From assembly GCF_000739655.1 (NCBI RefSeq), contig NZ_BATR01000051.1, forward strand, positions 1-64,000: a DNA stretch of 64,000 nucleotides. Reading direction: 5' to 3'. Positions 51,569 to 59,290 of the stretch are shown here, one piece after another. The stretch is from Verrucomicrobium sp. BvORR106 (GTDB lineage Bacteria > Verrucomicrobiota > Verrucomicrobiia > Verrucomicrobiales > Verrucomicrobiaceae). The translations under genes and the position numbers were made by a program. Within the stretch, counting starts at the first letter, position 1. Every line of letters begins with the position of its first letter. The notes under the pieces were generated by a model. That model had not been told where the DNA came from. It worked only from the letters and a program-made list of their open reading frames with translations, and did no database searches.

Positions 51569-51669
51569 AAGAGTGGGCCGCTGTCTCATAGGGCATGCTC
51601 GTTTGCACATCGGCAGCACGCGCACCTTTCTCGCGACCCTCAGGCCGCCGTGCAAAACTCGCACCCCTA

Positions 51670-51734
51670 CCCAGGGTCTGCGTCCACTTCGTGGCCTTCG
51701 CCCCTGGGCTGGGTTCTTTGGGCCTTTCAGGCCC
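51670..51734 (-). repeat. Core repeat module M6, inverted to M5
   Basis: CCCAGGGTCTGCGTCCACTT, CGTGGCCTTCGCCCCTGGGC and GGGCCTTTCAGGCCC are the minus-strand form of the module. It pairs with M5 about 140 bp away. Confidence 0.85.
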
Positions 51735-51829
51735 GAGTAGGCACTTCCAGCAAGCCCCTGCTCCGCGGCGAGGCGAAGGCCCCCGCGCCACGCTGATTTG
51801 CTGCCTTATGGTGATCTGGACGGTTTGTT

Positions 51830-51927
51830 GAACTCCCTTGGAGTTCCAGCGCTATCTCATCGATACCCGGGGTGGCGACTGCTTCGCAGTCTGACCCCGG
51901 GCTGTTTTGTATCACGCCGTTGGCGTG
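51830..51927. repeat. Cluster of short stems with three-base loops
   Basis: GAACTCC-CTT-GGAGTTC (51830-51846), GACTGC-TTC-GCAGTC (51877-51891, nested in CCCGGGGT/ACCCCGGG at 51866-51901) and CACGCC-GTT-GGCGTG (51913-51927). Each stem is perfect and each loop has three bases; the sequences differ from one another. Confidence 0.75.
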
Positions 51928-52005
51928 AGGGTTCCGGCACATTTCATGAAAGCAAAGATGGTTTCCTCGTGCCAGTGACCAGGGATTGCGCCAACCCATG
52001 CGTCC

Positions 52006-52171
52006 AAGGAGCGGCGGTTTGTGCTTGCACAACCGCCGATGGGGAAGCGGAGTGGCAGATAGACCGTCAAGGTTCCATCGTCTTATGCCGCCTCGTCGCT
52101 GCTTGTTGGCTTGGAGATGCTTGTGCTCCGGTCACGTCCGGCGGTTGTGCAAGCACAAACCGCCGCTCCTT
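52006..52171. repeat. Perfect 32-bp inverted pair, REPIN-like
   Basis: The 32 bases at 52006-52037 (starting AAGGAGCGGCGGTTTGTGCT) are exactly the reverse complement of 52140-52171. Each arm folds on itself with stem GGCGGTTTGTGC/GCACAACCGCC and a two-base loop with one bulged base. Paired, inverted, individually palindromic arms about 100 bp apart are the layout of REPINs. Confidence 0.85.
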
Positions 52172-52194
52172 GAGGGGGGCCATAGCATCCCGTG

Positions 52195-52596
52195 CTACTT
52201 CCCGGCCTCGTAGTTCTTCTCCGAAACGATGCGGTCGTGATCATAGACCCGCTCGCGGTAGAGGAGGCCGGCTTCGGTCCACTCGCGGTTCTTGCCGACG
52301 CGTTCGCCTTTGACGAATTCCGTTTCCGCCAGGGGCTTGCCGTTGGGGTGCCACTCCTTCACGGTCCCCTCGTAGAAGCCGTTTTTGATCGGGTACTCGG
52401 CCTTCAGCTTGCCGTCTTTGTAGTAATCTTTGGAGATGCCCGTGAAGGCTTTGCCTGTCTGTGGGTCGGCAAAGGAGTTGTTGAGGTACTTCAGATCCTT
52501 GTACGGCAGCTCTTTGGGCTTGCTGCAGGAAGGGAGCCCCAGGGCCAGACCCAGGCCGACGAGACTGGTGAGCAGGATGGGAAGGCGGCGCGTCAT
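52195..52596 (-). CDS. Lipoprotein with MORN-like (YwqK-type) repeats
   Basis: 133 aa. A lipoprotein signal (MTRRLPILLTSLVGLGLALG, lipobox PSC) is followed by three to four ~20-residue repeats with the MORN-variant pattern, such as YYKDGKLKAEYPIKNGFYEG and WHPNGKPLAETEFVKGERVG. YwqK-type proteins are annotated as antitoxins in other genomes, but a lipoprotein form with no adjacent toxin does not support that role. It starts opposite the convergent symporter operon. Confidence 0.75.
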   Translation of the reverse strand: MTRRLPILLTSLVGLGLALGLPSCSKPKELPYKDLKYLNNSFADPQTGKAFTGISKDYYKDGKLKAEYPIKNGFYEGTVKEWHPNGKPLAETEFVKGERVGKNREWTEAGLLYRERVYDHDRIVSEKNYEAGK

Positions 52597-52617
52597 GCCG
52601 TCTAGTTCACAGAAATT

Positions 52618-52815
52618 TCAGCGCGAATCAAGCGCCGTCGTAGGAAGGTGCAGATTGCGGGACTCTGCAGGAGGGGCCTGCTTGGCGGTGATGGGCATCA
52701 GACCGACCTCTTTGGCCGCCTGGAGAGCGGCAGCGTTGAACCGTCGTGTGACAAGAAAGCTGCCAAGTATCAGAATGAGGAAAGGTACAAGCACAGCAAG
52801 CAAGAGGAGCCCTCC
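52618..52815 (-). pseudogene. Out-of-frame 3' end of the glycosidase-glycosyltransferase gene
   Basis: This frame encodes LLLLAVLVPFLILILGSFLV followed by TRRFNAAALQAAKEVGLM, a membrane helix and cytosolic tail that fit the missing C-terminus of the fusion protein upstream. It becomes continuous with it if one G is added to the G6 run (C6 on the plus strand, 52814-52819). Confidence 0.6.
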
Positions 52816-55196
52816 CCCCAATTGAAGTAGCGCACGAGAATCAGAGAAAGGGTAGACAAGGTGGAGATCCAAGGGAGGCCGGGGCTCCATGTCGCAGCTT
52901 TCACACGAGTGAGGCATTTGCCGCCCCCGTGATACTCGGTCACGGTCACGTAGCGAAGCCGGGTGCCGGAGTCCGCGAAGCTGCCATCCCACAGGCTCCA
53001 GTCCCCTGCGGGGTGGCAGCGCAGGTCGTGGGTCTCCTGCAACTCTTTGGCAAAGGCTTCCAGCCAGGCCTCACGGCCCACCCCGTCAGCACTCCAGAAG
53101 ACGAACTCCGTGCGTTCGGGTGTCTCAGGCGCGAAGGTCAACGGTGCTGTTTTCCACGGCCATTGCAGTTTGCCCTTGGGCAGGGCGCGGTAGCGCAGCA
53201 TGCCCCGCAGCCGGGCCCAGTCGCGCACGACGGGTTGGATGAAACAAAGCGTCCACAACAGGGCCCGGTGGCGCCAGGTGTGGGCGATGAGCATGAAGTC
53301 ATTCATTGCAGCCCGTTTGCTGGCCACCCGGATGGTCAGCACGAGCATGATTGCCGGAACCACCAGCCAGGCGAGATGCAGAAAACCCAGGGCCAGCGCG
53401 GCAACGCAACCTGCGAGCCAGGGCAGGCCGCTCATCCAGTGGGCAAGAGTGTCCCCGCTGCCGCTGTAGATGCACTGGAAGGGGGCCAGGCCATGGGAGC
53501 CAAAGTGGATGTGCTGCCGCTCCAGATCACCATGATAGGTCTCGTCCCCATAGATGGCACCCCGCCAGCGAGCTCCGCCCAACCAGGCGAAGCGCTTCGG
53601 GAAATGGCCGACCAAAAGCGCTTCGGCCAGGCCGTATCCGGTCTGTTGACGCAGGTAGGCGCTGACCGTGAAACGGCGGTGATGCCAGACCACGGCCGCG
53701 GGAACGAAACGCAGCCTCCCGCCTTGTTCCTGAAGTCGCCAGCAGACGTCCACGTCATCGCCGGCCGTGGTGAACTCCACACGGAAGCCGCCGATGGCTT
53801 CAAGCGCGGCTTTGCGGATGGCCAGGTTGCAGCCGGGCAGGTGTTCCGCTTCTTCGTTGCCCATCAACACATGAGCCGGAGCCCCGGGAGCGGCGGCCAC
53901 GCAGGCCTCGGTGAGATTGCGGGGTGGCGGAGGCAGGTTGGGCCCACCCGCAGCGACCCAGGAGGGCTCGTCGAAGGCTGGCGCCAAGTACTTCAACCAG
54001 TCTTCATCGGGAATGCAGTCATCATCCGTGTAGGCCAGGATTTCCCCGCTGGCCAGACGCATGCCGTGGTTCCGCGCGGCACTGAGCCCGCCCGGAGGCT
54101 GGTGGTGGTATTTTACGTACGGGAATTCCCGGGCGATATCGGCGGTCTGGTCCGTGGAGCCATCGTCAATGACCAGCACTTCGTAGTTGGCATACGTCTG
54201 CGTGCCCAGAGAGACCAGGCAGTTCCGCAGCGTGGCGGAGCCATTGCGGGTGCAGACGATGACGGAGATCCGGGGAAGCGAGGTTGGTGTCTCAGCGGGC
54301 GAGGCCACGAGCGCTTCCGAGGCCAGCTTGGGCCGACGATCACGGGTGACCAGCCCGAACTCCCATCCCGTGATTTCCTCGCCTCCGCGGTGCCACTCAT
54401 CTGTGAAGGAGAACCAGAAGTTCCCTGCCACCGCCGAGCGCCGTACGGCCTCCTGCTGCCATTGCAGAGCCCGGGCCTGGGCGGCTTCACCGTGCTTTTT
54501 GGAGTCGAGTCCGAACTCCGAAATCACCAGCGGCTTGCCGTCGGCCAGGATTTGCAGCCGCTTCAAGTAGCCCTCAAACCGATCCTCGTCTTCCAGGAAG
54601 ACGTTGAAGGCCACGAAGTCGGCATTTCGTGGGACGAGGTACTCGGTCGAAGGATAGCTGGCGTAGGCGACCGGGAGTTCCGGGGCCTCGGTCTTGACCG
54701 TGGTGATGAGCTTTTCCAGAAAGCGCCGGACAGGCTCCGGGCGCATCCAGCGCACGAGGGTCTTTTCGATCTCATTGCCCACGAGAAGCCCGGCCACCAC
54801 CGGATCCCTGCCAAGACGCCGGGCAGCATCCTGCACCCGGGTGATCGCTTCCGCCTGGACAGTGCGGTCGCTCAGGAAGTCTACATGCTGGGTCCAGGGG
54901 ACGCCCACCAGCAGACGCAGGCCCGTATCGCGTGCGGCCTGGAGCACTGCCTCCGTGGGGAGCTCATAGACCCGTACCGTGTTGAAGCCCAGTGCCGCCA
55001 TCTTGCGAAAGTCATCCTGCAACCGCGGTTCCTCGGGCCAGGGCAGACCCTGGGCATTGGGCTTGAAGGGCCCGTAGGTCACGCCGCGCAGGTACACTTT
55101 GCCCCCCGTTGCCTCCCGGAACCAGCGACCGGAGACCCGCCATGCCCCTTCCCCGGGCTGGGCCGGGCTGGAAGGGGAGGATGGAGGGGAAATCAT
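52770..55196 (-). CDS. Glycoside hydrolase-like / GT2 glycosyltransferase fusion, probably frameshifted at 3' end
   Basis: 808 aa as read. Residues ~15-275 form a (beta/alpha)8 glycosidase-like domain with a GVTYGPFKPN start, acid/base Glu in VGNEI and nucleophile Glu in LVISEFGLDS. Residues ~300-520 are a GT2 transferase (ISVIVCTRNGSATLRNC, VLVIDDGSTDQTAD, YTDDDCIPDEDW), followed by two to three membrane helices and a soluble tail near 700-760 (VTVTEYHGGGK). The frame stops soon after a hydrophobic start (ISTLSTLSLILVRYFNWG), where a one-base insertion in a G6 run would restore a second helix and tail. The fusion of a hydrolase and a polymerising transferase in one membrane protein suggests extracellular polysaccharide synthesis or remodelling. 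Confidence 0.8.
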   Translation of the reverse strand: MISPPSSPSSPAQPGEGAWRVSGRWFREATGGKVYLRGVTYGPFKPNAQGLPWPEEPRLQDDFRKMAALGFNTVRVYELPTEAVLQAARDTGLRLLVGVPWTQHVDFLSDRTVQAEAITRVQDAARRLGRDPVVAGLLVGNEIEKTLVRWMRPEPVRRFLEKLITTVKTEAPELPVAYASYPSTEYLVPRNADFVAFNVFLEDEDRFEGYLKRLQILADGKPLVISEFGLDSKKHGEAAQARALQWQQEAVRRSAVAGNFWFSFTDEWHRGGEEITGWEFGLVTRDRRPKLASEALVASPAETPTSLPRISVIVCTRNGSATLRNCLVSLGTQTYANYEVLVIDDGSTDQTADIAREFPYVKYHHQPPGGLSAARNHGMRLASGEILAYTDDDCIPDEDWLKYLAPAFDEPSWVAAGGPNLPPPPRNLTEACVAAAPGAPAHVLMGNEEAEHLPGCNLAIRKAALEAIGGFRVEFTTAGDDVDVCWRLQEQGGRLRFVPAAVVWHHRRFTVSAYLRQQTGYGLAEALLVGHFPKRFAWLGGARWRGAIYGDETYHGDLERQHIHFGSHGLAPFQCIYSGSGDTLAHWMSGLPWLAGCVAALALGFLHLAWLVVPAIMLVLTIRVASKRAAMNDFMLIAHTWRHRALLWTLCFIQPVVRDWARLRGMLRYRALPKGKLQWPWKTAPLTFAPETPERTEFVFWSADGVGREAWLEAFAKELQETHDLRCHPAGDWSLWDGSFADSGTRLRYVTVTEYHGGGKCLTRVKAATWSPGLPWISTLSTLSLILVRYFNWGEGSSCLLCLYLSSF

Positions 55197-55368
55197 CTCG
55201 GTGATCAGGTGGGGGTGCGCAGGATTCTACAAAGTAGACGAGTAACTCTGCGGGCGCATTCGGCAATCTCTTGCACGGGTGGGCAGATTTTTGGACCCGT
55301 CCGCCGCTCGACGGCCAACTTCGCCTTCTCGCTTTGCAATTTGACCGTCAGCCAGCTAGAACTTGCGG

Positions 55369-57099
55369 ATGCACCGATGCTTTCTCCCCCTGCTGGCAAT
55401 TCCGCTGGCCACTAGCCTGGCTGTGGCTGCGGACGGTCCCACCACCCCGAATCCCGGTCTGAAGTACCACTACGAGGTGCCGAAGGCGGACCCAGCCCAG
55501 GTCATCAAGGTGGATCTCTGCGTGTATGGCGGCACCCCGGCTGGTATTGGCGCGGCCGTGCAGGCTCGTCGCTTGGGCAAGACGTCCGCCCTCGCCGTGC
55601 ATCGCCGCCACGTGGGTGGTCTCACCTCCGCAGGGCTGACGGCCGTGGATCTGGGTAAAAAGGAGTCCATCGGGGGCATGGCCGCCGAGTTCCTGAACCG
55701 GATCGGCAAGTGGAGCGGCTTCCGGTCTGGCGATGCGGAGAACATCTTCCGCGCCATGCTCAAGGAGGCGGATGTGCCTGTGTACTATGAGCACCGCCTG
55801 TCCAAGGTAGTGAAGGACGGCAACCGCATCACCGCGCTGGAGTTTGAGAACGGCAACCGGATCGAGGCCAAGTTCTTCGTGGATGCCACCTATGAAGGCG
55901 ATCTCTTCGCCGATGCTGGCGTCTCCTACCATGTGGGGCGCGAGGACAACTCGGTGTACGGCGAGACGGTGAATGGCTACTTCGTGGCGGACAAGCACCA
56001 GTTCCGCTTCGATGTGGACCCCTATGTGAAGCCGGGCGATGCCACGAGCGGCCTGCTGCCTGGTATTCAGCCCGGACCTCCGCGTCCGGCTGGCTCGGGT
56101 GACAAGTGGGTTCAGGCCTACAACTTCCGCATGTGGCTGACCAAGGCCGACCAGGGCACCGCGTACCCCAAGCCTGCCAACTACAACCGGGATGACTACG
56201 CGCTGCTGCTGCGCTACATCACGACCCAGCCCGATTTCCCGTGGGACTTCACGTACAAGTACGGCCCCATCAAGCTGAACCTGGGTGACTGCAACAACGC
56301 CGGGCCCATCTCCACCGACTTCATCGGGGGCAGCAACGAGTGGCCCGAGGCCGATCAGGCCAAGCGCGAAAAGATCTTCCAGGCCCACGTGACCTACCAG
56401 CAGGGGATGATGTGGTTCCTCGCCAATGACGAGGCGGTGCCGCAACGGCTCCGTGACTTCGTGAAGACCTTCGGCCTGCCCAAGGATCAGTTTCCTGAAA
56501 CTGGAGGCTGGCCCCATGAGCTCTATGTGCGCGAAGGGCGCCGCATGATCTCCGACTACGTGATGACCGAGCACAACTGCACGGGCAAGGTGGTGCCGGA
56601 AGACAGTGTGGGCCTGGCCAGCTACACCATGGACTCCCACCACACCTCCCGCGTGGTGGTAGACGGTTTCGTGAAAGCGGAAGGGAATGTAGAGAAGCCC
56701 ACCCCCGCTCCCTATCCGGTGAGCTATCGCGCGATGGTGCCCAAGGAGAGCGAGTGCAACAACCTCCTCGTGGGCGTCTGCGTCTCCAGCTCCCATATTG
56801 CCTACGGCAGCATCCGCATGGAGCCCGTGTTCCTGCTGCTGGGTCAGTCCGCGGCCACGGCGGCTTCCATTGCCATCGATGACGGCCTGACCGTGCAGAA
56901 GGTTCCCTATGCCAAGCTGCGTGAGCGCCTCCTGAAGGATCACCAGATCCTGGACTGGACGCCAGAGATGCAGGCCAAGGCCGCTGCTGCTGAGAAGGAG
57001 CGGAAGGAGAAGGAAAAGGCCAAGGCAGCCCAACCGAAGGCGGAGGGCAAGAAGGCTGCCCCCAAGGAGAAGGCCCCGGCCCCCGCTCCCGCGAACTGA
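55369..57099 (+). CDS. Secreted FAD-dependent oxidoreductase
   Basis: 576 aa from the ATG at 55369 (a TTG lies at 55363). A signal peptide (1-20) precedes the FAD-binding Rossmann segment VDLCVYGGTPAGIGAAVQAR, typical of the FAD_oxidored family (PF12831) with the GGxxAG loop, and a downstream GGLTSAGLTAVDLG. The C-terminus is a Lys/Ala/Glu/Pro-rich tail (KERKEKEKAKAAQ...). Relatives are annotated as xanthan lyase-linked or fumarate-reductase-like; substrate is unknown. A bidirectional terminator follows. Confidence 0.85.
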   Translation: MHRCFLPLLAIPLATSLAVAADGPTTPNPGLKYHYEVPKADPAQVIKVDLCVYGGTPAGIGAAVQARRLGKTSALAVHRRHVGGLTSAGLTAVDLGKKESIGGMAAEFLNRIGKWSGFRSGDAENIFRAMLKEADVPVYYEHRLSKVVKDGNRITALEFENGNRIEAKFFVDATYEGDLFADAGVSYHVGREDNSVYGETVNGYFVADKHQFRFDVDPYVKPGDATSGLLPGIQPGPPRPAGSGDKWVQAYNFRMWLTKADQGTAYPKPANYNRDDYALLLRYITTQPDFPWDFTYKYGPIKLNLGDCNNAGPISTDFIGGSNEWPEADQAKREKIFQAHVTYQQGMMWFLANDEAVPQRLRDFVKTFGLPKDQFPETGGWPHELYVREGRRMISDYVMTEHNCTGKVVPEDSVGLASYTMDSHHTSRVVVDGFVKAEGNVEKPTPAPYPVSYRAMVPKESECNNLLVGVCVSSSHIAYGSIRMEPVFLLLGQSAATAASIAIDDGLTVQKVPYAKLRERLLKDHQILDWTPEMQAKAAAAEKERKEKEKAKAAQPKAEGKKAAPKEKAPAPAPAN

Positions 57100-57120
57100 T
57101 CACGGGTTGGATCTCATCAC

Positions 57121-57150
57121 AAAAAAGGGAGGCCGGAGCCTCCCTTTTTT
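57121..57150. terminator. Bidirectional rho-independent terminator
   Basis: AAAAAA, a stem GGGAGGC-CGGA-GCCTCCC (57127-57144), then TTTTTT. It works on both strands, between the FAD oxidoreductase and the sigma factor, whose 3' ends converge. Confidence 0.93.
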
Positions 57151-57183
57151 ATTGGTTGAGATCGTTGCCAGGACCAGGCCTGG

Positions 57184-57807
57184 TTAGATTCGACGCTTGA
57201 TCACCTGCTCGAGTCTTTGCACCCCGCGGCGGATGCGGGCCTTCACCGTGCCGAGTGGCTCGTTGAGGCGTTCTGCGATCTCGCTTTGGGTCAGCCCGCC
57301 GAAGTAGGCCATCTGGATGGCTTCGCGCTGTTCAGGCGTGAGTTCCAGGACGGCGCTCTGTACTGCAGCGTCGCTTTCCTTGGCGATGAGGACATCGCTG
57401 GTGTCATCCACGAATTCCGGCTGGGCCGTGCGGGACTCCGATTCGAAGTCGTCATTGAGCCGGCTGCGGCGCTGTTTGGCGCGGATACGGTCAATGGCGC
57501 GGTTGCGGGCCATCGTGGTCACCCAGGTCAGGGGTTTGCCCTTGGTGGGTTCATAAAGGTGGGCTTTCTGCCAAATTTGGACCAGCACCTCCTGCATGAT
57601 GTCCTCAGTGTCCTGGTGGTCATTCAGGACGCGGTGGATGGTGGAATAGAGGAGGCCACTGAACTTCTTGTAGAAGTACTGGAAGGCGGCGACATCGCGT
57701 TGGCCGATGCGCTGAAGCAAGGCCATGTCCGCATCAACTTCCTCAGCAGTAGGGGCAGCCGGAGCAGCAAGGGTTGTGTTCCGAGTGCGACGGTTCGTTG
57801 CAATCAT
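57184..57807 (-). CDS. ECF-type RNA polymerase sigma factor
   Basis: 207 aa from the ATG at 57807 (a GTG lies at 57816). Region 2 (YKKFSGLLYSTIHRVLNDHQDTEDIMQEV, then WVTTMARNRAIDRIRAKQRR) and region 4 (LTPEQREAIQMAYFGGLTQSEIAERL, then GTVKARIRRGVQRL) are clear. The protein resembles the SigK/RpoE-like group in lacking region 3. No anti-sigma gene is adjacent. Upstream sequence is AT-rich with three repeats of TAGACAA. Confidence 0.93.
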   Translation of the reverse strand: MIATNRRTRNTTLAAPAAPTAEEVDADMALLQRIGQRDVAAFQYFYKKFSGLLYSTIHRVLNDHQDTEDIMQEVLVQIWQKAHLYEPTKGKPLTWVTTMARNRAIDRIRAKQRRSRLNDDFESESRTAQPEFVDDTSDVLIAKESDAAVQSAVLELTPEQREAIQMAYFGGLTQSEIAERLNEPLGTVKARIRRGVQRLEQVIKRRI

Positions 57808-57843
57808 CGTTTTCACGATGACAACATTCCACGTGTTGAGCTT

Positions 57844-57911
57844 TTGTCTACAATTTTTTTAGCTCCGTCTATGATTTGTCTATTAAACGAAATGCCCTCT
57901 TCGGTTGTCTA
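57844..57911 (-). promoter_or_regulatory. Repeated TAGACAA elements upstream of the sigma factor
   Basis: On the minus strand TAGACAA occurs three times, with plus-strand TTGTCTA at 57844-57850, 57876-57882 and 57905-57911, spaced 32 and 29 bp. A fourth, weaker copy (TAGACG) lies at 57866-57871. This may be part of a promoter or operator of the sigma gene; unproven. Confidence 0.3.
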
Positions 57912-57930
57912 AGTCGCCTGCATCCTGCCT

Positions 57931-59064
57931 TTACTTGGGCAGGTGGAACAGGTCTTTACATCCAATACGCTCCGCCATGCGCAGCGGACGGCGCAGTGCT
58001 TCCGCCATCCGGCGGGCTTCGTCATCGCCCCGGAGGTCCTGACAGCGGGGGTGGGCTTCTGAAGCGGCGAGGTGCCCCAGAAGGGTGAGCACATGGGCGG
58101 TGCTGTGCTTGTAGGCAGAGGCGCTCATCTTGTCGTCGAGGCGGAAGACGAGGTCTTCAAACGACTGGATGGCTTCGAAGACCTTGTACACGCGGGTGTC
58201 GAAACGGCCTGTGGCGGTCTTGAACTGCTTTTCGGCCACGCTGTCGAGAAGCCACATGTCTTTGGCCGCGCAGATGAGCGGGCAAGCGCTGACGCCAGCT
58301 CCGATGAGCAGGGGCAGACCGAGCCGGATGGCGGTGCAGATGCCGAAATCGTCGCCACTGTGGGGGGCGAAGTCGAGTTTGAGGGATTTGCACATGGCCG
58401 CCCAGTAGAGGAAGTGCGGCTCATCCAAGGTGGAGATTTTGCCTCCGACGAACTTTGGGTGCTTGGCCAGCTCATGGAGCAGCCAGGGCTCGTACGGAGT
58501 CGCCCATGGCACGAAGGAGGGCTCCAGCGCATGGACAATGCCGGGGCGGATGAGGTGCTCGGCCAGCTCATAATAGGCATCCCGTCGGGCCTCGGTGTTC
58601 AGGGAGTTGAGCGTGCGGGAGGTCATGAGCATGACCTCGCAGTTGTCGTGCTCCTGCACGGCGTCGATCATCGGGAAGTAACGCTCCGCCTTGAAGTCGT
58701 TGTGGCCGAGGTCCTTGCCGGTAACGCCCGCGATGAAGCGCTGGTCAGGGAAGGCGGCGCGGAAGCGCTGCAGAACTTCGCGATACTCTTCCAGAGTCAG
58801 ATCAAAGATGTATCCGGTATCCGCATTTAGCACGAAGACGATCTCCACCCCGTAGTGGGCTGCGCAGCGGCGCATCCAGTCGATGCTGCGCACAAACCCA
58901 TCCCAGTCGGGGGCCTTGTCCTTGAAGGGCAGCAAGGCGGCCACGCAGAGGCGGGCCTTTGTGGAGTGGTCCACCAGTTCTTCCTCGCTGGTCCAGGCCC
59001 AGACGGTGTCGCTCCAGGGCGTGGAGGGTTTCAGGTCGGCGGGGTCGTGGATGAGGGCACTCAT
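57931..59064 (-). CDS. DapA-superfamily-like TIM-barrel protein
   Basis: 377 aa from the ATG at 59064. It has the overall layout of dihydrodipicolinate synthase-like aldolases (ALLPFKDKAPDWDGFVRSIDW at the start, then FIAGVTGKDLGHNDFKAERYFP and HPKFVGGKISTLDEPHFLYW, with a Lys where the Schiff-base residue is expected). The conserved active-site pair of true DapA is not obvious, so I call it a superfamily member only; a sugar-acid or ketoacid aldolase is possible. It is alone, downstream of a divergent phosphate-uptake unit. Confidence 0.6.
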   Translation of the reverse strand: MSALIHDPADLKPSTPWSDTVWAWTSEEELVDHSTKARLCVAALLPFKDKAPDWDGFVRSIDWMRRCAAHYGVEIVFVLNADTGYIFDLTLEEYREVLQRFRAAFPDQRFIAGVTGKDLGHNDFKAERYFPMIDAVQEHDNCEVMLMTSRTLNSLNTEARRDAYYELAEHLIRPGIVHALEPSFVPWATPYEPWLLHELAKHPKFVGGKISTLDEPHFLYWAAMCKSLKLDFAPHSGDDFGICTAIRLGLPLLIGAGVSACPLICAAKDMWLLDSVAEKQFKTATGRFDTRVYKVFEAIQSFEDLVFRLDDKMSASAYKHSTAHVLTLLGHLAASEAHPRCQDLRGDDEARRMAEALRRPLRMAERIGCKDLFHLPK

Positions 59065-59290
59065 GCGGGTATTGGGGTGGAAAGGGGAAAAGTGGACGGG
59101 TGGCTGGGACCATCCTCTCCGGTCCGATTTTTCTGTCAACGATGGGGGCGGCTTGTCGGGGATCCGGGCGTCTTCTTTGTGCTAGCGGGGACGACTTTGT
59201 CCAGATTCAGCAGTGGGTCCGGCAAATCGAACTTGCCAACAACGTCACCTAATGTCACTTGACGCGCCTTCTGGTCCTATCCTCTCCCGC

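Larger units (their letters stand above)
51313..52194. other. Convergent gap 4, holding repeats and hairpins
   Basis: About 880 bp between the acetate symporter and the YwqK-like lipoprotein, whose 3' ends face each other. It holds the symporter terminator, inverted core modules M5 and M6, a cluster of triloop hairpins (51830-51927) and a perfect 32-bp inverted pair (52006-52171). No convincing gene. Confidence 0.75.

Noticed and set aside
51476-51831. Frames with translations like RVCVHFVAFAPGLGSLGLSG in gaps 1, 3 and 4
   Set aside because: The same peptide appears in several gaps because the core repeat module is translated by chance; it is a repeat-derived false gene, not a protein family.
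52195-52596. Antitoxin annotation for the YwqK-like gene
   Set aside because: It has a clear lipoprotein signal and no partner toxin, so an antitoxin role is not supported.
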